In this document: piece after piece, positions 7,827 through 17,621 of the stretch
Position numbering within the stretch: the stretch's first letter is position 1
How the letters are laid out: each line of letters begins with the position of its first letter
From: Oscillospiraceae bacterium
GTDB taxonomy: Bacteria > Bacillota > Clostridia > Oscillospirales > Acutalibacteraceae
NCBI GenBank assembly: GCA_015065685.1
Contig: SVPU01000009.1
Location: 1-63,215 of the forward strand
Length of the DNA: 63,215 nucleotides
Reading direction: 5' to 3'
Made by a program: the position numbers and the translations under genes
The notes under the pieces: model-generated
Databases searched by the model: none
Told to the model about the DNA's origin: nothing
The model's input: only the letters and a program-made list of their open reading frames with translations

Positions 7827-8933
7827 TCAGTGGAGCTTAACATCTATCCAAAGCATTTCGTAATGCATGCGGATTTCATCCTCTATATCGTGGTAATACT
7901 GTACCTTGGGGGTATCTTTCTCATCGGGGTATAGTATTTTATTTTGATAATAGTAATAATCGGGGTTGTTTATAACCGCAGTGTTTGGCGATGCATAACC
8001 GATATAATCAGCGTTAGCTGTTGCAATTTCGGGCTCTAGAAGAAAGTTGATATACATAAGCGCTGCCTCATAATTTTTTGAGGACTTGGGAATACAGATA
8101 GAATCTATAAAGATATTTGTGCCTTCCTCGGGGTAGAAGAATTCCAAATCCGAATTGACTTCCTTCATTGTTAGATAGTCGCCAGCATAATATGGGGCTA
8201 TTGCGGCTTCGCCGGTTTCCATTTTACCGTAAACCTCATCCATTACATAAGACTGAAGATTGTCTTTACCTTTTTTAAGGAGCTCAGCAGCGGCTTCCCA
8301 ATCGGCTTTGTTGGTCGAATTAAGGTCTTGCCCCAAAAGCATTTGCGCGGTCATAAAGGCATCGCGCGGGTTGTTGAAATTAAGTGCCTTGTCCTTATAT
8401 TTTTTATCCCACAAAACATTCCACGAATGTTCAATATCGGCGCCGACCTGGGCGGTGTTGTAAATAACACCAACCATACCCACGCTGTAAGGAACGCTGT
8501 ATTTATTTTCGGGGTCGAAATACACATTCTTATATTTTTCATCAATTAAGTGATAATTTGAAATTTTGGATGTGTCAATCTCCAAAAGCTCATTTTCGCG
8601 GATAAGCCGTTCAATCATATAATCCGAAGGGATTATGATATCGTAGGTGATAGCGCCGCTTTTGATTTGCGAATACATTGTCTCGTTGCTTTCGAACATC
8701 AAATAGTTAACGTTAATACCCGTAAGGCGTTCGAATTCGGCATTAACATCTATCATATCATCGCTACCATCAGAAATGTATTCACCCCAGTTGTAAACCG
8801 TGATAGATGTGCCCGCCAAATCGCGTGTGTAGTTACTCTTAAGGTCAAGATCAAAATACTTGTAAGAATATTCACAAGCGCAAAGCGAAAGAATAAGTGC
8901 AAAACACAAAAGAAGGGTTAAAAGCTTTTTCAT
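7827..8933 (-). CDS. potD: Polyamine ABC transporter substrate-binding lipoprotein
   Basis: A 368-residue extracellular lipoprotein that captures spermidine or putrescine for the PotABC importer. The signal peptide ends in a lipobox-like LCAC with Cys20 as the likely lipidated residue. The mature part has the family's TSITVYNWGEYI opening, NYLMFESNETMYSQIKSG, IIIPSDYMIERL and PYSVGMVGVIYNT, in the usual order. It is the last gene of the potABCD operon, starting one base after potC with AAGGAGGG inside the potC end as its ribosome-binding site. No terminator is obvious between it and the converging M14 gene. Substrate choice between putrescine and spermidine cannot be decided here. Confidence 0.93.
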   Translation of the reverse strand: MKKLLTLLLCFALILSLCACEYSYKYFDLDLKSNYTRDLAGTSITVYNWGEYISDGSDDMIDVNAEFERLTGINVNYLMFESNETMYSQIKSGAITYDIIIPSDYMIERLIRENELLEIDTSKISNYHLIDEKYKNVYFDPENKYSVPYSVGMVGVIYNTAQVGADIEHSWNVLWDKKYKDKALNFNNPRDAFMTAQMLLGQDLNSTNKADWEAAAELLKKGKDNLQSYVMDEVYGKMETGEAAIAPYYAGDYLTMKEVNSDLEFFYPEEGTNIFIDSICIPKSSKNYEAALMYINFLLEPEIATANADYIGYASPNTAVINNPDYYYYQNKILYPDEKDTPKVQYYHDIEDEIRMHYEMLWIDVKLH

Positions 8934-8934
8934 A

Positions 8935-9741
8935 TCACACCCTCCTTTTTGCCGCTCTGCTTTCGGCTTTACTGCTTAATGCATTGTAAAGTATAAGCAA
9001 AACGAAAATCACAATAAATATAAGGGTTGAAAGGGCGTAGGTGTCAGGCGTAACCGATTTTTTAGTCATATTGTAAATGATAATCGGCAGAGTCTGATAA
9101 TCGCCACAGGTGAAATAGCTTATTACAAAGTCATCAAGAGAGAGTGTAAAGGCCATTATCATACCCGTTACAATTCCTGTTGAAATTGAGGGGAGAATAA
9201 CCTTAAAAAATGCTTTCACAGGGGTGCAGCCAAGGTCTAACGCCGCCTCGTGCAAATGAGCATCGGTTTGCTTTAATTTCGGCAAAACCGAAAGAATAAC
9301 ATAAGGCAGATTAAAGGTTATGTGTGCTATAAGCACAGTGATAAAGCCCAACGATTCGGTAAGACCGATGATTTTGCCGATAAAAACAAATAAAAACATA
9401 AGTGAAATACCCGTAACAATATCGGCATTCATCATAGGGATATTTGTGGTGCCCATAATAATGCGGTTTGCCAATTTACTGCGTATTGCCATAATGCCCA
9501 CTGCAGCAGCGGTACCGAGCACGGTTGAAATAAGTGAAGAAAGCACAGCAATAATAAGCGTATGCTTTAATGCGCCGAGCATAACGTCATCCGAAATAAG
9601 TCCCAAATACCAATCAAGCGAAAAGCCTTCAAACACCCAAACACTTGAAGAAGAGTTGAATGAAAAGAAAATCATCACGAGTATTGGTGCGTAAAGGAAA
9701 AACAAGATGAGCATTATATAAAGGCGGGATAAAATTTTCAT
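8935..9741 (-). CDS. potC: Polyamine ABC transporter permease
   Basis: A 268-residue inner-membrane permease with six hydrophobic segments and the cytoplasmic EAA loop AALDLGCTPVKAFFKVILPSISTGI near residue 160, which docks on the ATPase. The following ALTLSLDDFVISYFTCG is characteristic of PotC. It overlaps potB by four bases (ATGA), so translation is coupled, and forms the channel heterodimer with it. Confidence 0.93.
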   Translation of the reverse strand: MKILSRLYIMLILFFLYAPILVMIFFSFNSSSSVWVFEGFSLDWYLGLISDDVMLGALKHTLIIAVLSSLISTVLGTAAAVGIMAIRSKLANRIIMGTTNIPMMNADIVTGISLMFLFVFIGKIIGLTESLGFITVLIAHITFNLPYVILSVLPKLKQTDAHLHEAALDLGCTPVKAFFKVILPSISTGIVTGMIMAFTLSLDDFVISYFTCGDYQTLPIIIYNMTKKSVTPDTYALSTLIFIVIFVLLILYNALSSKAESRAAKRRV

Positions 9742-10565
9742 ATTATCACACCCCCGCTATCATCATCGGAGAATCTGTTCATAATAAACAGACTAATCAT
9801 AATAAGCACCATAAGCACAAGCGAAATGGCTGATGCAATATTATAATAATCGGGACCGATATTGTAGAAATACTCAATAGCATCGCCTATGAGCATTGTT
9901 TTGTTACCGCCAAGCTTTTGTGAAATATAAAATGTGCTTACACTCGGCACAAAAACCATTGTGATTCCCGAAATAACACCGGGGCGGCTAAGCGGAAAGA
10001 TAACCCTTTTGAATTTGTTGAAAGCGTTAGCACCTAAATCATCACTTGCTTCCAAAAGTGAGTTATCAATTTTGCTCATAACCGAATAAATCGGCAAAAT
10101 CATATAAGGTATAAAATCATAAACCATACCTAAAATTACAGCGCCGGGAGTGTTTATTAGCTTTAAGGGACCAAGCCCTAATTTACCTAAAAATGAGTTT
10201 ATAATACCCGTGTTGGCAAGGATTGTTATCCAAGAATATGTGCGGATAAGGAAATTCATCCACATAGGAAGCATAACAATCATCATAATCATTTTTTGTG
10301 AGCTTATTTTAAGCTTGGTCATAAAATAAGCCATGGGGTAGGCGAGCAAAAAGGTTATAAAGGTTGCAATAATCGCATAAACAATTGAAATTGCAAAGGC
10401 CTTTTTAAAGCGCCCGAGAGATGCCAAATTAGCAAGGGTGAAAACACCGTTTTGGTCGGTTAAGGCAAAATAAAACATAATAAGAAGCGGAACAATTATA
10501 AAAATTGCCGACCACACGATATACGGACACGCTATAAGCTTGTTGCCGAAGGATTTTTTATTCAA
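9738..10565 (-). CDS. potB: Polyamine ABC transporter permease
   Basis: A 275-residue membrane protein with six predicted transmembrane segments, the [21 protein letters not shown] motif split across residues 100-120, and the EAA loop [25 protein letters not shown]. Both are typical of PotB. It overlaps potA and potC by four bases on either side, so the operon is tightly coupled. Confidence 0.93.
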   Translation of the reverse strand: MNKKSFGNKLIACPYIVWSAIFIIVPLLIMFYFALTDQNGVFTLANLASLGRFKKAFAISIVYAIIATFITFLLAYPMAYFMTKLKISSQKMIMMIVMLPMWMNFLIRTYSWITILANTGIINSFLGKLGLGPLKLINTPGAVILGMVYDFIPYMILPIYSVMSKIDNSLLEASDDLGANAFNKFKRVIFPLSRPGVISGITMVFVPSVSTFYISQKLGGNKTMLIGDAIEYFYNIGPDYYNIASAISLVLMVLIMISLFIMNRFSDDDSGGVII

Positions 10566-11683
10566 TCTGACACCTCCTGAACATCATTCAGTTGGTCGAT
10601 TTCCTCACTGTAGCTGGAATAGTCGCCGTAAAGACCCGAATATTCGCTTCGTTTCATAATGTGAATAGCATCAGGCTCAATGAAAAGTCCAACCTTTTCA
10701 TCTACCTTGTGTTCGTCGGTGGTTTGAATCATCCACTTAAAGCCGCCGATATCAACAATTATTTCATAATGAACACCAAGGAAGGAAACTGAGGTTACAA
10801 CACCCTTAAGCATACCCTGATCCACTGGAACAATGTCAACATCTTCCGGACGAACTACAACCTCAACTGCCTCATTTTCTAAGAAGCCCTTGTCCAAGCA
10901 ATCAAAACGAGCACCTGAGAATTCAACATAATAGTCTTTAAGCATAACACCGTCAACAATGTTGGATTCGCCGATAAAGTCCGCAACGAAGGCGTTCTGC
11001 GGCTCGTTATAAATATCCTGTGGAGTGCCGATTTGTTGAATTTTGCCGTTATCCATAACAACCACACGGTCGGACATGGTTAAGGCTTCTTCCTGATCGT
11101 GAGTTACAAAAATGAAGGTGATGCCGAGCTGCTGCTGAATTTTTTTAAGCTCCTTTTGCATATCCTTACGAAGCTTAAGGTCAAGAGCGGCCAAGGGCTC
11201 ATCAAGGAGCAAAACCTTTGGGTGATTCGCAATAGCGCGGGCAATTGCTATGCGCTGCTGCTGACCGCCCGAAAGGGTATCAATACTGCGCTTTTCAAGC
11301 CCCGAAAGGTTAACAAGGCTTAGCATTTCACTAACCTTTTCTTTAATTTCCTTCTCGGGCAGTTTTTTAACCCTTAAACCAAAGGCTATGTTTTCATAAA
11401 CATTAAGGTGTGGGAAAAGGGCGTAACGCTGAAAAATGGTGTTGACCTGTCGCTTATAAGCGGGCACACCATTTATTTTTTTATTTTCGAAAATTATTTC
11501 GCCGCTGTCCGGCTCTAAAAAGCCTGCAATTAAACGCAGGGTTGTTGTTTTGCCACAACCCGAAGGGCCGAGCAAAGTTATAAACTCTTTATCTTTAATT
11601 TCAAGGTTTAATCCGTCGAGCACGAGCTCATCATCGAATGAAACCGAAATGTCTTTAAGCTCAACAATATTTTCATTTTTCAT
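10562..11683 (-). CDS. potA: Polyamine ABC transporter ATP-binding protein
   Basis: A 373-residue ATPase powering the importer. Visible elements are Walker [10 protein letters not shown] at 39-47, the Q-loop FQRYALFPH, the signature LSGGQQQR, Walker B VLLLDEP, the D-loop and the H-loop VTHDQEEA, followed by the C-terminal TOBE-like domain. [10 protein letters not shown] is the PotA variant of the Q-loop region. First gene of the operon, with GGGAGG before its ATG and a consensus promoter about 75 bases upstream. Confidence 0.94.
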   Translation of the reverse strand: MKNENIVELKDISVSFDDELVLDGLNLEIKDKEFITLLGPSGCGKTTTLRLIAGFLEPDSGEIIFENKKINGVPAYKRQVNTIFQRYALFPHLNVYENIAFGLRVKKLPEKEIKEKVSEMLSLVNLSGLEKRSIDTLSGGQQQRIAIARAIANHPKVLLLDEPLAALDLKLRKDMQKELKKIQQQLGITFIFVTHDQEEALTMSDRVVVMDNGKIQQIGTPQDIYNEPQNAFVADFIGESNIVDGVMLKDYYVEFSGARFDCLDKGFLENEAVEVVVRPEDVDIVPVDQGMLKGVVTSVSFLGVHYEIIVDIGGFKWMIQTTDEHKVDEKVGLFIEPDAIHIMKRSEYSGLYGDYSSYSEEIDQLNDVQEVSD

Positions 11684-11761
11684 TAAACATCCTCCCAGCC
11701 AATTTTAAGGTCTTGCCAAAAGGCGATTTTATGGTATTTTATCATTCTTTTTATATAGTAA

Positions 11762-11790
11762 AATATACATTGAAAACACGTATATGTCAA
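11762..11790 (-). promoter_or_regulatory. Promoter of potABCD
   Basis: On the minus strand TTGACA, 17 bases, TATATT. Confidence 0.75.
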
Positions 11791-11908
11791 GTATATTTTG
11801 CTTTTATTCAACATTTTTTCGTAGAAATCTTTTTTGGTTTTAAGAAAACTTATAAATACTCGTTTTTTCTCTGCTTTCCTCCCGAATACTCGGAATTTGT
11901 GACGAAAC

Positions 11909-11937
11909 TTGACAAAGGGGATTTTTGGGTGTAAAAT
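11909..11937 (+). promoter_or_regulatory. Promoter of the membrane-anchored protein gene
   Basis: TTGACA, 17 bases, TAAAAT. Its position rules out the more upstream TTG as the start codon of the gene behind it, because that TTG lies between the -35 and -10. Confidence 0.8.
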
Positions 11938-11969
11938 TAAGAAAAAAGACAAGTTTCGAGGTGGATGAA

Positions 11970-12767
11970 TTGAAAAACATTTTTATAGGCCTTAAATCTA
12001 AAAAAATCACATGTCTTTTTTGTGTTCTTTTATTGGTTTTAATCGCTGTTTTTGTCATGGCTTTTTTCATAAATAGCCGTGGTTTTAAGAGCGGTTATGA
12101 AATAATTACCGATTTTGATAGTGAGCGGTATGCCTCGGGTTCGGTTTATTTTTATGCGCAAAAGACTAAAGAAAACGATATTCCGCAAATTAAAAACTAT
12201 GCCAAAATGGAAGATGTGCCAGAGTTTTTGAACCTTTTAAAGCAACAAAAATGGGTTGATGATGCTCTTGTTGACCGCACGGAATTTGAGTTTGACGGCA
12301 AGGTGTTTCACAATGGCTGGATATATTTCGGTTATGACAGCGTGATATTTTACAATGGTTATTTTTGTAACACAACAGAAGAAATTGATGCTATTTTAAA
12401 GGAATGTTATGAGAATTCAAAACCTTATTATAACGGTGAGTTGGGAGAAGGGAAGCTGACCTTTGAATATAATAGCTCCTTAGAACCGTTTAACCCAAGT
12501 GTTATAATTTTTCCGCAAGAGAACAAATATCAATTTATTTATTCGGGCTTTAGCAGTTATGTTCCTGACGGAGAATATGAATTGACTGAAGAAAGGCTTG
12601 TCTTAAAATCGGTTGACGGGGATTTTGTTTTCGATGTTGTACCATCGGGCTTTAAATTCAATGCTGAAAAATCGGTAAAAATTCCCGAGTATAAATATTC
12701 GGGTGATTCCGCAGAAAAAAAGAGTCCTGTTCCTGATGGTGCGGTGTTTAAATTGAGGAAGTCGTGA
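11970..12767 (+). CDS. Membrane-anchored hypothetical protein
   Basis: A 265-residue protein with one N-terminal transmembrane helix (about residues 12-35, CLFCVLLLVLIAVFVMAFF) and an extracellular remainder rich in Tyr, Phe and Glu. I do not recognise a domain. The start is taken as the TTG with GAGGTGG just upstream; an earlier in-frame TTG at 11925 falls inside the promoter and cannot be in the mRNA. The stop codon lies in the loop of its terminator. It is monocistronic and divergent from potABCD. Possibly a lineage-specific envelope protein. Confidence 0.72.
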   Translation: MKNIFIGLKSKKITCLFCVLLLVLIAVFVMAFFINSRGFKSGYEIITDFDSERYASGSVYFYAQKTKENDIPQIKNYAKMEDVPEFLNLLKQQKWVDDALVDRTEFEFDGKVFHNGWIYFGYDSVIFYNGYFCNTTEEIDAILKECYENSKPYYNGELGEGKLTFEYNSSLEPFNPSVIIFPQENKYQFIYSGFSSYVPDGEYELTEERLVLKSVDGDFVFDVVPSGFKFNAEKSVKIPEYKYSGDSAEKKSPVPDGAVFKLRKS

Positions 12768-12782
12768 GACTTCCTTTTTTTG
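12756..12782 (+). terminator. Intrinsic terminator overlapping a stop codon
   Basis: AGGAAGTC and GACTTCCT form an 8-bp stem around GTGA, followed by T6-7. The TGA stop of the gene before it is in the loop. Confidence 0.8.
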
Positions 12783-12824
12783 TTATATTTAATTAAATAT
12801 TTAGTAGATTTTTTAAAAGTAGTA

Positions 12825-12833
12825 TGATATACT
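12825..12833 (+). promoter_or_regulatory. Possible extended -10 promoter of ruvCAB
   Basis: TGATATACT fits an extended -10 (TG, one base, TATACT), about 40 bases before the ruvC start. No good -35 is seen at the right distance. Confidence 0.4.
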
Positions 12834-12874
12834 AAAATAGATTAAGTATTTTTTGATTTTGGGAGGCGGTAAAT

Positions 12875-13381
12875 TTGCGCATTTTAGGTATTGACCCGGG
12901 GTATGCCATTGTGGGCTACGGCGTGGTGGATTATATCGGAAATAAGTTTACCGTTGTGGGTTGCGGTGCTATAACAACCGAAGCTAAAAAACCTTTTCCC
13001 GAAAGACTAGAGGATATACATAAGGATATGCTCGCAATAATTGAAAAATATAAGCCTGACTGTCTTGCTATTGAAAAACTTTTTTTCAACACCAACACAA
13101 CAACGGCTATTGATGTTGCTCAGGCAAGGGGTGTTATAGTTCTTTCGGCGCAAATGATGGGACTTAGTATTAACGAGTATACACCTCTTCAGGTTAAGCA
13201 GGCGGTTACGGGATACGGTAGAGCCGAAAAGCATCAGGTTATGGATATGGTGAAGAATTTGCTTTCGCTAAGCCGAGTTCCAAAGCCGGACGACACGGCT
13301 GACGCATTGGCGCTTGCCGTTTGTCATGGACATTATTCGGGTTCGTCGTACTCAGAATTAGTTAAGGAGGCACAAAAATGA
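12875..13381 (+). CDS. ruvC: Holliday junction resolvase RuvC
   Basis: A 168-residue endonuclease that cuts Holliday junctions in the RuvABC pathway. The RNase H-like active site is seen as D7 in GIDPG, E67 in LAIEKLFF and the acidic pair in KPDDTADALALAVCH near residue 140. FNTNTTTAIDVAQARGV is the conserved dimer and DNA-binding segment. The start is a TTG with GGGAGG eight bases upstream. It overlaps ruvA by four bases. Confidence 0.95.
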   Translation: MRILGIDPGYAIVGYGVVDYIGNKFTVVGCGAITTEAKKPFPERLEDIHKDMLAIIEKYKPDCLAIEKLFFNTNTTTAIDVAQARGVIVLSAQMMGLSINEYTPLQVKQAVTGYGRAEKHQVMDMVKNLLSLSRVPKPDDTADALALAVCHGHYSGSSYSELVKEAQK

Positions 13382-13980
13382 TTGCATCGGTAAGAGGAAA
13401 GCTTTTATATTCAGATGCCGTATCGGTGGTAGTTGAATGCGGCGGTGTGGGATATAAATGCTTTGTTACAAAAAACACGCTTTATAATCTTCCAGAAAAA
13501 GGGGATGAGGTATTTCTTTACACTCATCTTGCGGTGAGAGAGGATGCTATGGACCTTTACGGCTTCGGCAGCCTTGACGAGCTGAATGCATTTAAGCTCA
13601 TAACTTCGGTCAACGGTGTTGGTGCAAAAATAGGAATTGCCATTCTTTCTGAGTTTTCGGCTCAAAGATTATTGCTTACGATTGCGAGCAACGATGCTAA
13701 AATGCTTACTGCTGCCGCAGGTGTTGGAATTAAGCTAGCGCAAAGAATCGTTCTTGAGTTAAAGGACAAGGTTGGCTCGGTTGAGGGGACTGATTCCTCT
13801 GCAATTTCGGCAGTTAGCGTAGCAAGAGAAAGCTCTTCTTCGGCAGAGGCAATAGAAGCGCTTGTGTCTCTCGGATATAACAAATCAGAGGCTACCTTGG
13901 CAGTTTCAAGGCTTGATGGAAGTCTCGCTTCGGACCAGCTTATCAAAGAAGCATTAAAGACATTAGCAAGGAGGTTTTAA
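13378..13980 (+). CDS. ruvA: Holliday junction DNA helicase subunit RuvA
   Basis: A 200-residue junction-binding protein that loads RuvB. It has the N-terminal OB fold (MIASVRGKLLY...VECGGVGY), the helix-hairpin-helix region with LITSVNGVGAKIGIAILS and AAAGVGIKLAQRIVLELKDK, and a C-terminal three-helix domain (EAIEALVSLGYNKSEA) that contacts RuvB. Length is normal. It sits between ruvC and ruvB in an operon. Confidence 0.95.
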   Translation: MIASVRGKLLYSDAVSVVVECGGVGYKCFVTKNTLYNLPEKGDEVFLYTHLAVREDAMDLYGFGSLDELNAFKLITSVNGVGAKIGIAILSEFSAQRLLLTIASNDAKMLTAAAGVGIKLAQRIVLELKDKVGSVEGTDSSAISAVSVARESSSSAEAIEALVSLGYNKSEATLAVSRLDGSLASDQLIKEALKTLARRF

Positions 13981-13983
13981 ACC

Positions 13984-15027
13984 TTGATAGAACAAGAAAT
14001 GGATTTTGAAAACCGCATAGTATCTCCCGATTATAGCTTTACTCAGGATGATGCGGAGTTGTCTCTCAGACCTAAAAATTTGAGCGAATATATCGGACAA
14101 GATAAGGTTAAGGAAAATTTAAAAATTTATATAACCGCTGCCTTGCAGAGAAACGAAAGCCTTGACCATGTGCTTTTATATGGCCCTCCCGGACTTGGTA
14201 AAACCACGCTTGCGGGCATTGTTGCAAAAGAGATGGGTGTTAACTTAAGGGTTACATCGGGTCCCGCAATAGAAAAGCAGGGCGACCTTGTTGCAATTCT
14301 CACTTCTCTTCAAGAGGGGGATGTGCTTTTTATCGATGAAATTCACAGACTGCCCCGTAATGTTGAAGAGATACTTTATCCCGCAATGGAAGATTTTTCA
14401 CTTGATATTATAATCGGCAAAGGACCTTCGGCAAGGTCGATAAGACTTGATGTTCCGCACTTTACACTTGTGGGTGCTACCACCCGTTCGGGACAGCTGA
14501 CAGCGCCCTTGCGCGACCGCTTCGGTGTGCTTTTGCGCCTCGATTTATACACCCCCGAGCAGTTAGCAGAAATTGTTATTCGTTCAGCGGGAATTTTGGG
14601 TATCGGAATCGAAAAAGACGGTGCTTTGGAAATTGCATCACGTTCAAGAGGAACCCCGAGAATTGCCAACCGCTTGCTTAAGCGTGTGAGAGATATTGCA
14701 CAGGTTGAGTTTGATGGTGTTATAACCGAGCAAACCGCAAGAGCGGCTCTTTCAAGATTTGAAATAGATGAATTGGGTCTTGATGATTTTGACCGAAAGA
14801 TGCTTTCCACCATAATTACAAATTACGGCGGTGGCCCCGTTGGTCTTGATACACTCGCGGCGGCAATTGGCGAAGAGGCGGTTACAATTGAGGATGTTTA
14901 CGAGCCCTATTTAATGCAGATTGGCTTTTTAACAAGAACTGCAAGGGGCAGATGCGTTACAAAGCTTGCGTACGACCATTTGGGATTCAATTTTGGAAAC
15001 GATACAAAGCAACAATCAATGTTTTAA
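13984..15027 (+). CDS. ruvB: Holliday junction branch migration ATPase RuvB
   Basis: A 347-residue AAA+ motor. Walker [10 protein letters not shown], Walker [10 protein letters not shown], sensor 1 GATTRSG and the arginine finger region APLRDRFG are all intact, followed by the winged-helix C-terminal domain ending with [18 protein letters not shown]. The TTG start has AAGGAGG nine bases upstream inside the end of ruvA; an ATG six codons in is the alternative. Confidence 0.96.
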   Translation: MIEQEMDFENRIVSPDYSFTQDDAELSLRPKNLSEYIGQDKVKENLKIYITAALQRNESLDHVLLYGPPGLGKTTLAGIVAKEMGVNLRVTSGPAIEKQGDLVAILTSLQEGDVLFIDEIHRLPRNVEEILYPAMEDFSLDIIIGKGPSARSIRLDVPHFTLVGATTRSGQLTAPLRDRFGVLLRLDLYTPEQLAEIVIRSAGILGIGIEKDGALEIASRSRGTPRIANRLLKRVRDIAQVEFDGVITEQTARAALSRFEIDELGLDDFDRKMLSTIITNYGGGPVGLDTLAAAIGEEAVTIEDVYEPYLMQIGFLTRTARGRCVTKLAYDHLGFNFGNDTKQQSMF

Positions 15028-15038
15028 GGCAGGACTAA

Positions 15039-15902
15039 ATGAGAACAGTAGAAGGATTTAACGATTACGAGCTTATAGATGCCGATTCGGGCGAAAGACT
15101 TGAGCGGTGGGGAGATATTATTTTAATTCGCCCCGACCCGCAGGTTATTTGGTCGGGAAAAAGAAAAGATAGCCGTTGGCATAATGCAAACGCTATCTAT
15201 CACCGTTCTGCTTCGGGCGGCGGATATTGGGAAAAACTAAAGAATGTGCCTGATGTGTGGAGTGTGTCTTACGGCGATTTAACCTTTCGATTAAAGCCGA
15301 TGGGCTTTAAGCACACCGGTCTTTTCCCCGAGCAAGCGGTTAACTGGAGCTTGGCAGAAGAGCTTATAAAAAAAGCAAATAGAGAGGTTTCTGTGCTAAA
15401 CCTTTTTGCCTACACGGGTGCCGCAACCATCGCTTGTCTAAAAGCGGGGGCTAAGGTTACCCATGTTGATGCTTCAAAGGGTATGGTGCAATGGGCAAAG
15501 GAAAACGCTTTGGCTTCGGGTGTGGCGGATAAAAATGTTCGTTGGCTTGTTGACGATTGCCTTAAATTTGTGAAAAGAGAAATCAGAAGAGGCAATAAAT
15601 ATGATGCCATAATTATGGACCCGCCATCTTACGGCAGAGGTCCTAACGGTGAAGTGTGGAAGTTGGAACAACAACTTGCAGAGCTGCTTGGCGAAACGGG
15701 CAAACTTTTATCCGACGATGCGATATTCTTCTTTCTTAATTCATACACAGGCGGACTGTCGCCGACAATTTTAAATTATATGGTAAAAAGATACGTAACT
15801 GGAGACCGTGAAGGCGAAATTTTCACCGATGAAATAGGCCTTCATGTTACAAACAAGGGGATTAGTCTTCCTTGCGGAAATACTACTGTTTGGAAAAGGT
15901 AG
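15039..15902 (+). CDS. Class I SAM-dependent methyltransferase, RlmI/RlmK-like
   Basis: A 287-residue methyltransferase of the COG1092 type, whose studied members methylate 23S rRNA. The SAM-binding motif I is VLNLFAYTGAATIACLKAG, the acidic post-I motif is VTHVDASKGMVQWA, and motif IV is IIMDPPSYGRGP. The N-terminal part differs from E. coli RlmI and lacks a recognisable PUA domain. The N-terminal GGGYWEKLKNVPDVWSV and RLKPMGFKHTGLFPEQ segments are typical of the shorter Firmicutes proteins annotated only as rRNA methyltransferases. It lies 12 bases after ruvB and a few bases before ecfA1, in one run. The exact target base is unknown. Confidence 0.82.
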   Translation: MRTVEGFNDYELIDADSGERLERWGDIILIRPDPQVIWSGKRKDSRWHNANAIYHRSASGGGYWEKLKNVPDVWSVSYGDLTFRLKPMGFKHTGLFPEQAVNWSLAEELIKKANREVSVLNLFAYTGAATIACLKAGAKVTHVDASKGMVQWAKENALASGVADKNVRWLVDDCLKFVKREIRRGNKYDAIIMDPPSYGRGPNGEVWKLEQQLAELLGETGKLLSDDAIFFFLNSYTGGLSPTILNYMVKRYVTGDREGEIFTDEIGLHVTNKGISLPCGNTTVWKR

Positions 15903-15904
15903 AA

Positions 15905-16756
15905 ATGGATAATATAATTGAACTTAAAAATGTAACCTTTGAATACACCGAAGAGGATGCGGTGTATGCAGCGGTTAAAGATTTAAATCTTAATATAAAA
16001 CGCGGAGACTTCACGGTTGTTTTAGGGCATAACGGCTCGGGCAAATCAACCTTGGCAAAGCTGCTTAACGGACTTAATAAGCCCACACACGGCGATGTTT
16101 TGGTTGATGGCATAAACACCAGGGATGAAGAGAACGAAATAAATATTAAGCGCAAGGTTGGAATGGTGTTTCAAAACCCCGATAATCAGCTCGTGGCATC
16201 TATCGTTGAAGAGGATGTTGCATTCGGCCCCGAAAATTTAGGCCTTGCACCCGATGTTATAAGAAGCCGCGTGGATGATGCTTTAAAGGCGGTTGGAATG
16301 TATGAATTCAAGGATTCCACACCGCACAGGCTCTCGGGTGGACAAAAGCAGAGAATTGCCATTGCGGGAATAATTGCAATGGAGCCCGAATGCCTTGTTT
16401 TAGATGAGCCCACCGCAATGCTTGACCCTAAGGGAAGAGCGGAAATTATTGAAACGGTATTAAGACTTAATAAAGAAAAGGGCATTACCGTTGTGCTTAT
16501 TACTCACTATATGGAAGAGGCTGAAAAGGCAGATAGAGTGATAGTTATGAACGACGGTGTTATAATTGAGGATAACACTCCAAAAGAGGTTTTTAAAAAT
16601 GTTGAAAGCCTTAAAAAAGTGGGACTTGATGTTCCCCAAACCACCGAATTGCTATATGAGTTAAGCAAAAACGGGTTTGAAATAAATACAAATATAATTT
16701 CTATTGAAGAAGCAGCAAAAGAAATAAAAAATGCGCTTCATTTGGAGGAAAATTAG
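15905..16756 (+). CDS. ecfA1: ECF transporter ATPase subunit A1
   Basis: A 283-residue ATPase of the shared energy-coupling module that serves vitamin and metal S-components. Walker A GHNGSGKST near 41-49, FQNPDNQLVASIVEEDVAFGPENLG (the Q-loop with the PDNQ signature of EcfA), LSGGQKQR, Walker B CLVLDEPT and H-loop ITHYMEEA are present. The ATG at 15905 follows the previous stop by two bases with AAAAGG upstream. Part of ecfA1-ecfA2-ecfT. Confidence 0.94.
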   Translation: MDNIIELKNVTFEYTEEDAVYAAVKDLNLNIKRGDFTVVLGHNGSGKSTLAKLLNGLNKPTHGDVLVDGINTRDEENEINIKRKVGMVFQNPDNQLVASIVEEDVAFGPENLGLAPDVIRSRVDDALKAVGMYEFKDSTPHRLSGGQKQRIAIAGIIAMEPECLVLDEPTAMLDPKGRAEIIETVLRLNKEKGITVVLITHYMEEAEKADRVIVMNDGVIIEDNTPKEVFKNVESLKKVGLDVPQTTELLYELSKNGFEINTNIISIEEAAKEIKNALHLEEN

Positions 16757-16757
16757 T

Positions 16758-17621
16758 TTGGCAATTTTAGAGGTTAAAAATTTAACTCACACCTATGGTG
16801 GAAGCTCGCCGTTTATTAACGATGCCGTGAAAAATGTGAGCTTCTGCGTAGAAAAGGGTGAGATTATTGGAATAATCGGGCACACGGGCTCGGGTAAATC
16901 TACCTTGGTTCAGCACCTTAACGGTCTTTTAAAGCCTACCGAGGGCGAAATTTTATTTGAGAACACAGATATTTGGGAAAACCCTAAGGAAATAAGAAAA
17001 ATCCGTTCGAAAATCGGGCTTGTTTTTCAGTATCCGGAGTATCAGCTGTTTGAAGAAACCGTTTTCGCAGACATAGCCTTTGGACCGAAGAATATGGGTC
17101 TTAAGGATGAGGAGCTCACCGCGTGCGTTAATGAAATTTGCGAAATAGTGGGCGTAAAAAAGGAATACCTACAAAAATCACCCTTCGATTTATCGGGCGG
17201 AGAGAAGCGCAGAGTGGCAATAGCGGGCGTTATGGCTATGAAACCGCAGGTTATAGTTTTTGATGAGCCGACCGCCGGCCTTGACCCCAAGGGTCGAGAA
17301 GATGTTATGCAGATTATTAAGGACTACCGTGCCGCCACTAATGCTACTGTTATAATAATTTCTCACAGTATGGAAGATATGGCACTTCTTGCCGATAAAA
17401 TTCTTGTTTTAAGCAAGGGCGAGGTTTATAAATTCGGCAAGGTGGAGGAGGTTTTCGCCTCTGCAGAGGAGCTTCGGAAAATCGGTCTTAATGTTCCGAT
17501 TGTAACAAGAGTTTTTTATGAGCTTAAAAAACAGGGGCTTGATGTTAAAACCGATATTTTCACGGTGGATAGCGCTGCCCAATATTTAAAAACGCTGAAA
17601 GAAGGTAAAGAAAATGCTTAA
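16758..17621 (+). CDS. ecfA2: ECF transporter ATPase subunit A2
   Basis: A 287-residue partner ATPase with Walker A GHTGSGKST, the EcfA2-type Q-loop FQYPEYQLFEETVFADIAFGPKN, signature LSGGEKRRVAIAG, Walker B VIVFDEPTAGLDP and H-loop SHSMEDMA. The start is the TTG two bases after the ecfA1 stop, with GGAGG nine bases upstream; an in-frame ATG nine codons earlier would overlap ecfA1 and has no ribosome site. It overlaps ecfT by eight bases. Confidence 0.94.
   Translation: MAILEVKNLTHTYGGSSPFINDAVKNVSFCVEKGEIIGIIGHTGSGKSTLVQHLNGLLKPTEGEILFENTDIWENPKEIRKIRSKIGLVFQYPEYQLFEETVFADIAFGPKNMGLKDEELTACVNEICEIVGVKKEYLQKSPFDLSGGEKRRVAIAGVMAMKPQVIVFDEPTAGLDPKGREDVMQIIKDYRAATNATVIIISHSMEDMALLADKILVLSKGEVYKFGKVEEVFASAEELRKIGLNVPIVTRVFYELKKQGLDVKTDIFTVDSAAQYLKTLKEGKENA

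Noticed and set aside
11925-11969. Upstream TTG start for the membrane-anchored protein, with AAGGGGA before it
   Set aside because: The AAGGGGA and the TTG lie between a consensus -35 and -10, so they are promoter spacer and not in the mRNA.
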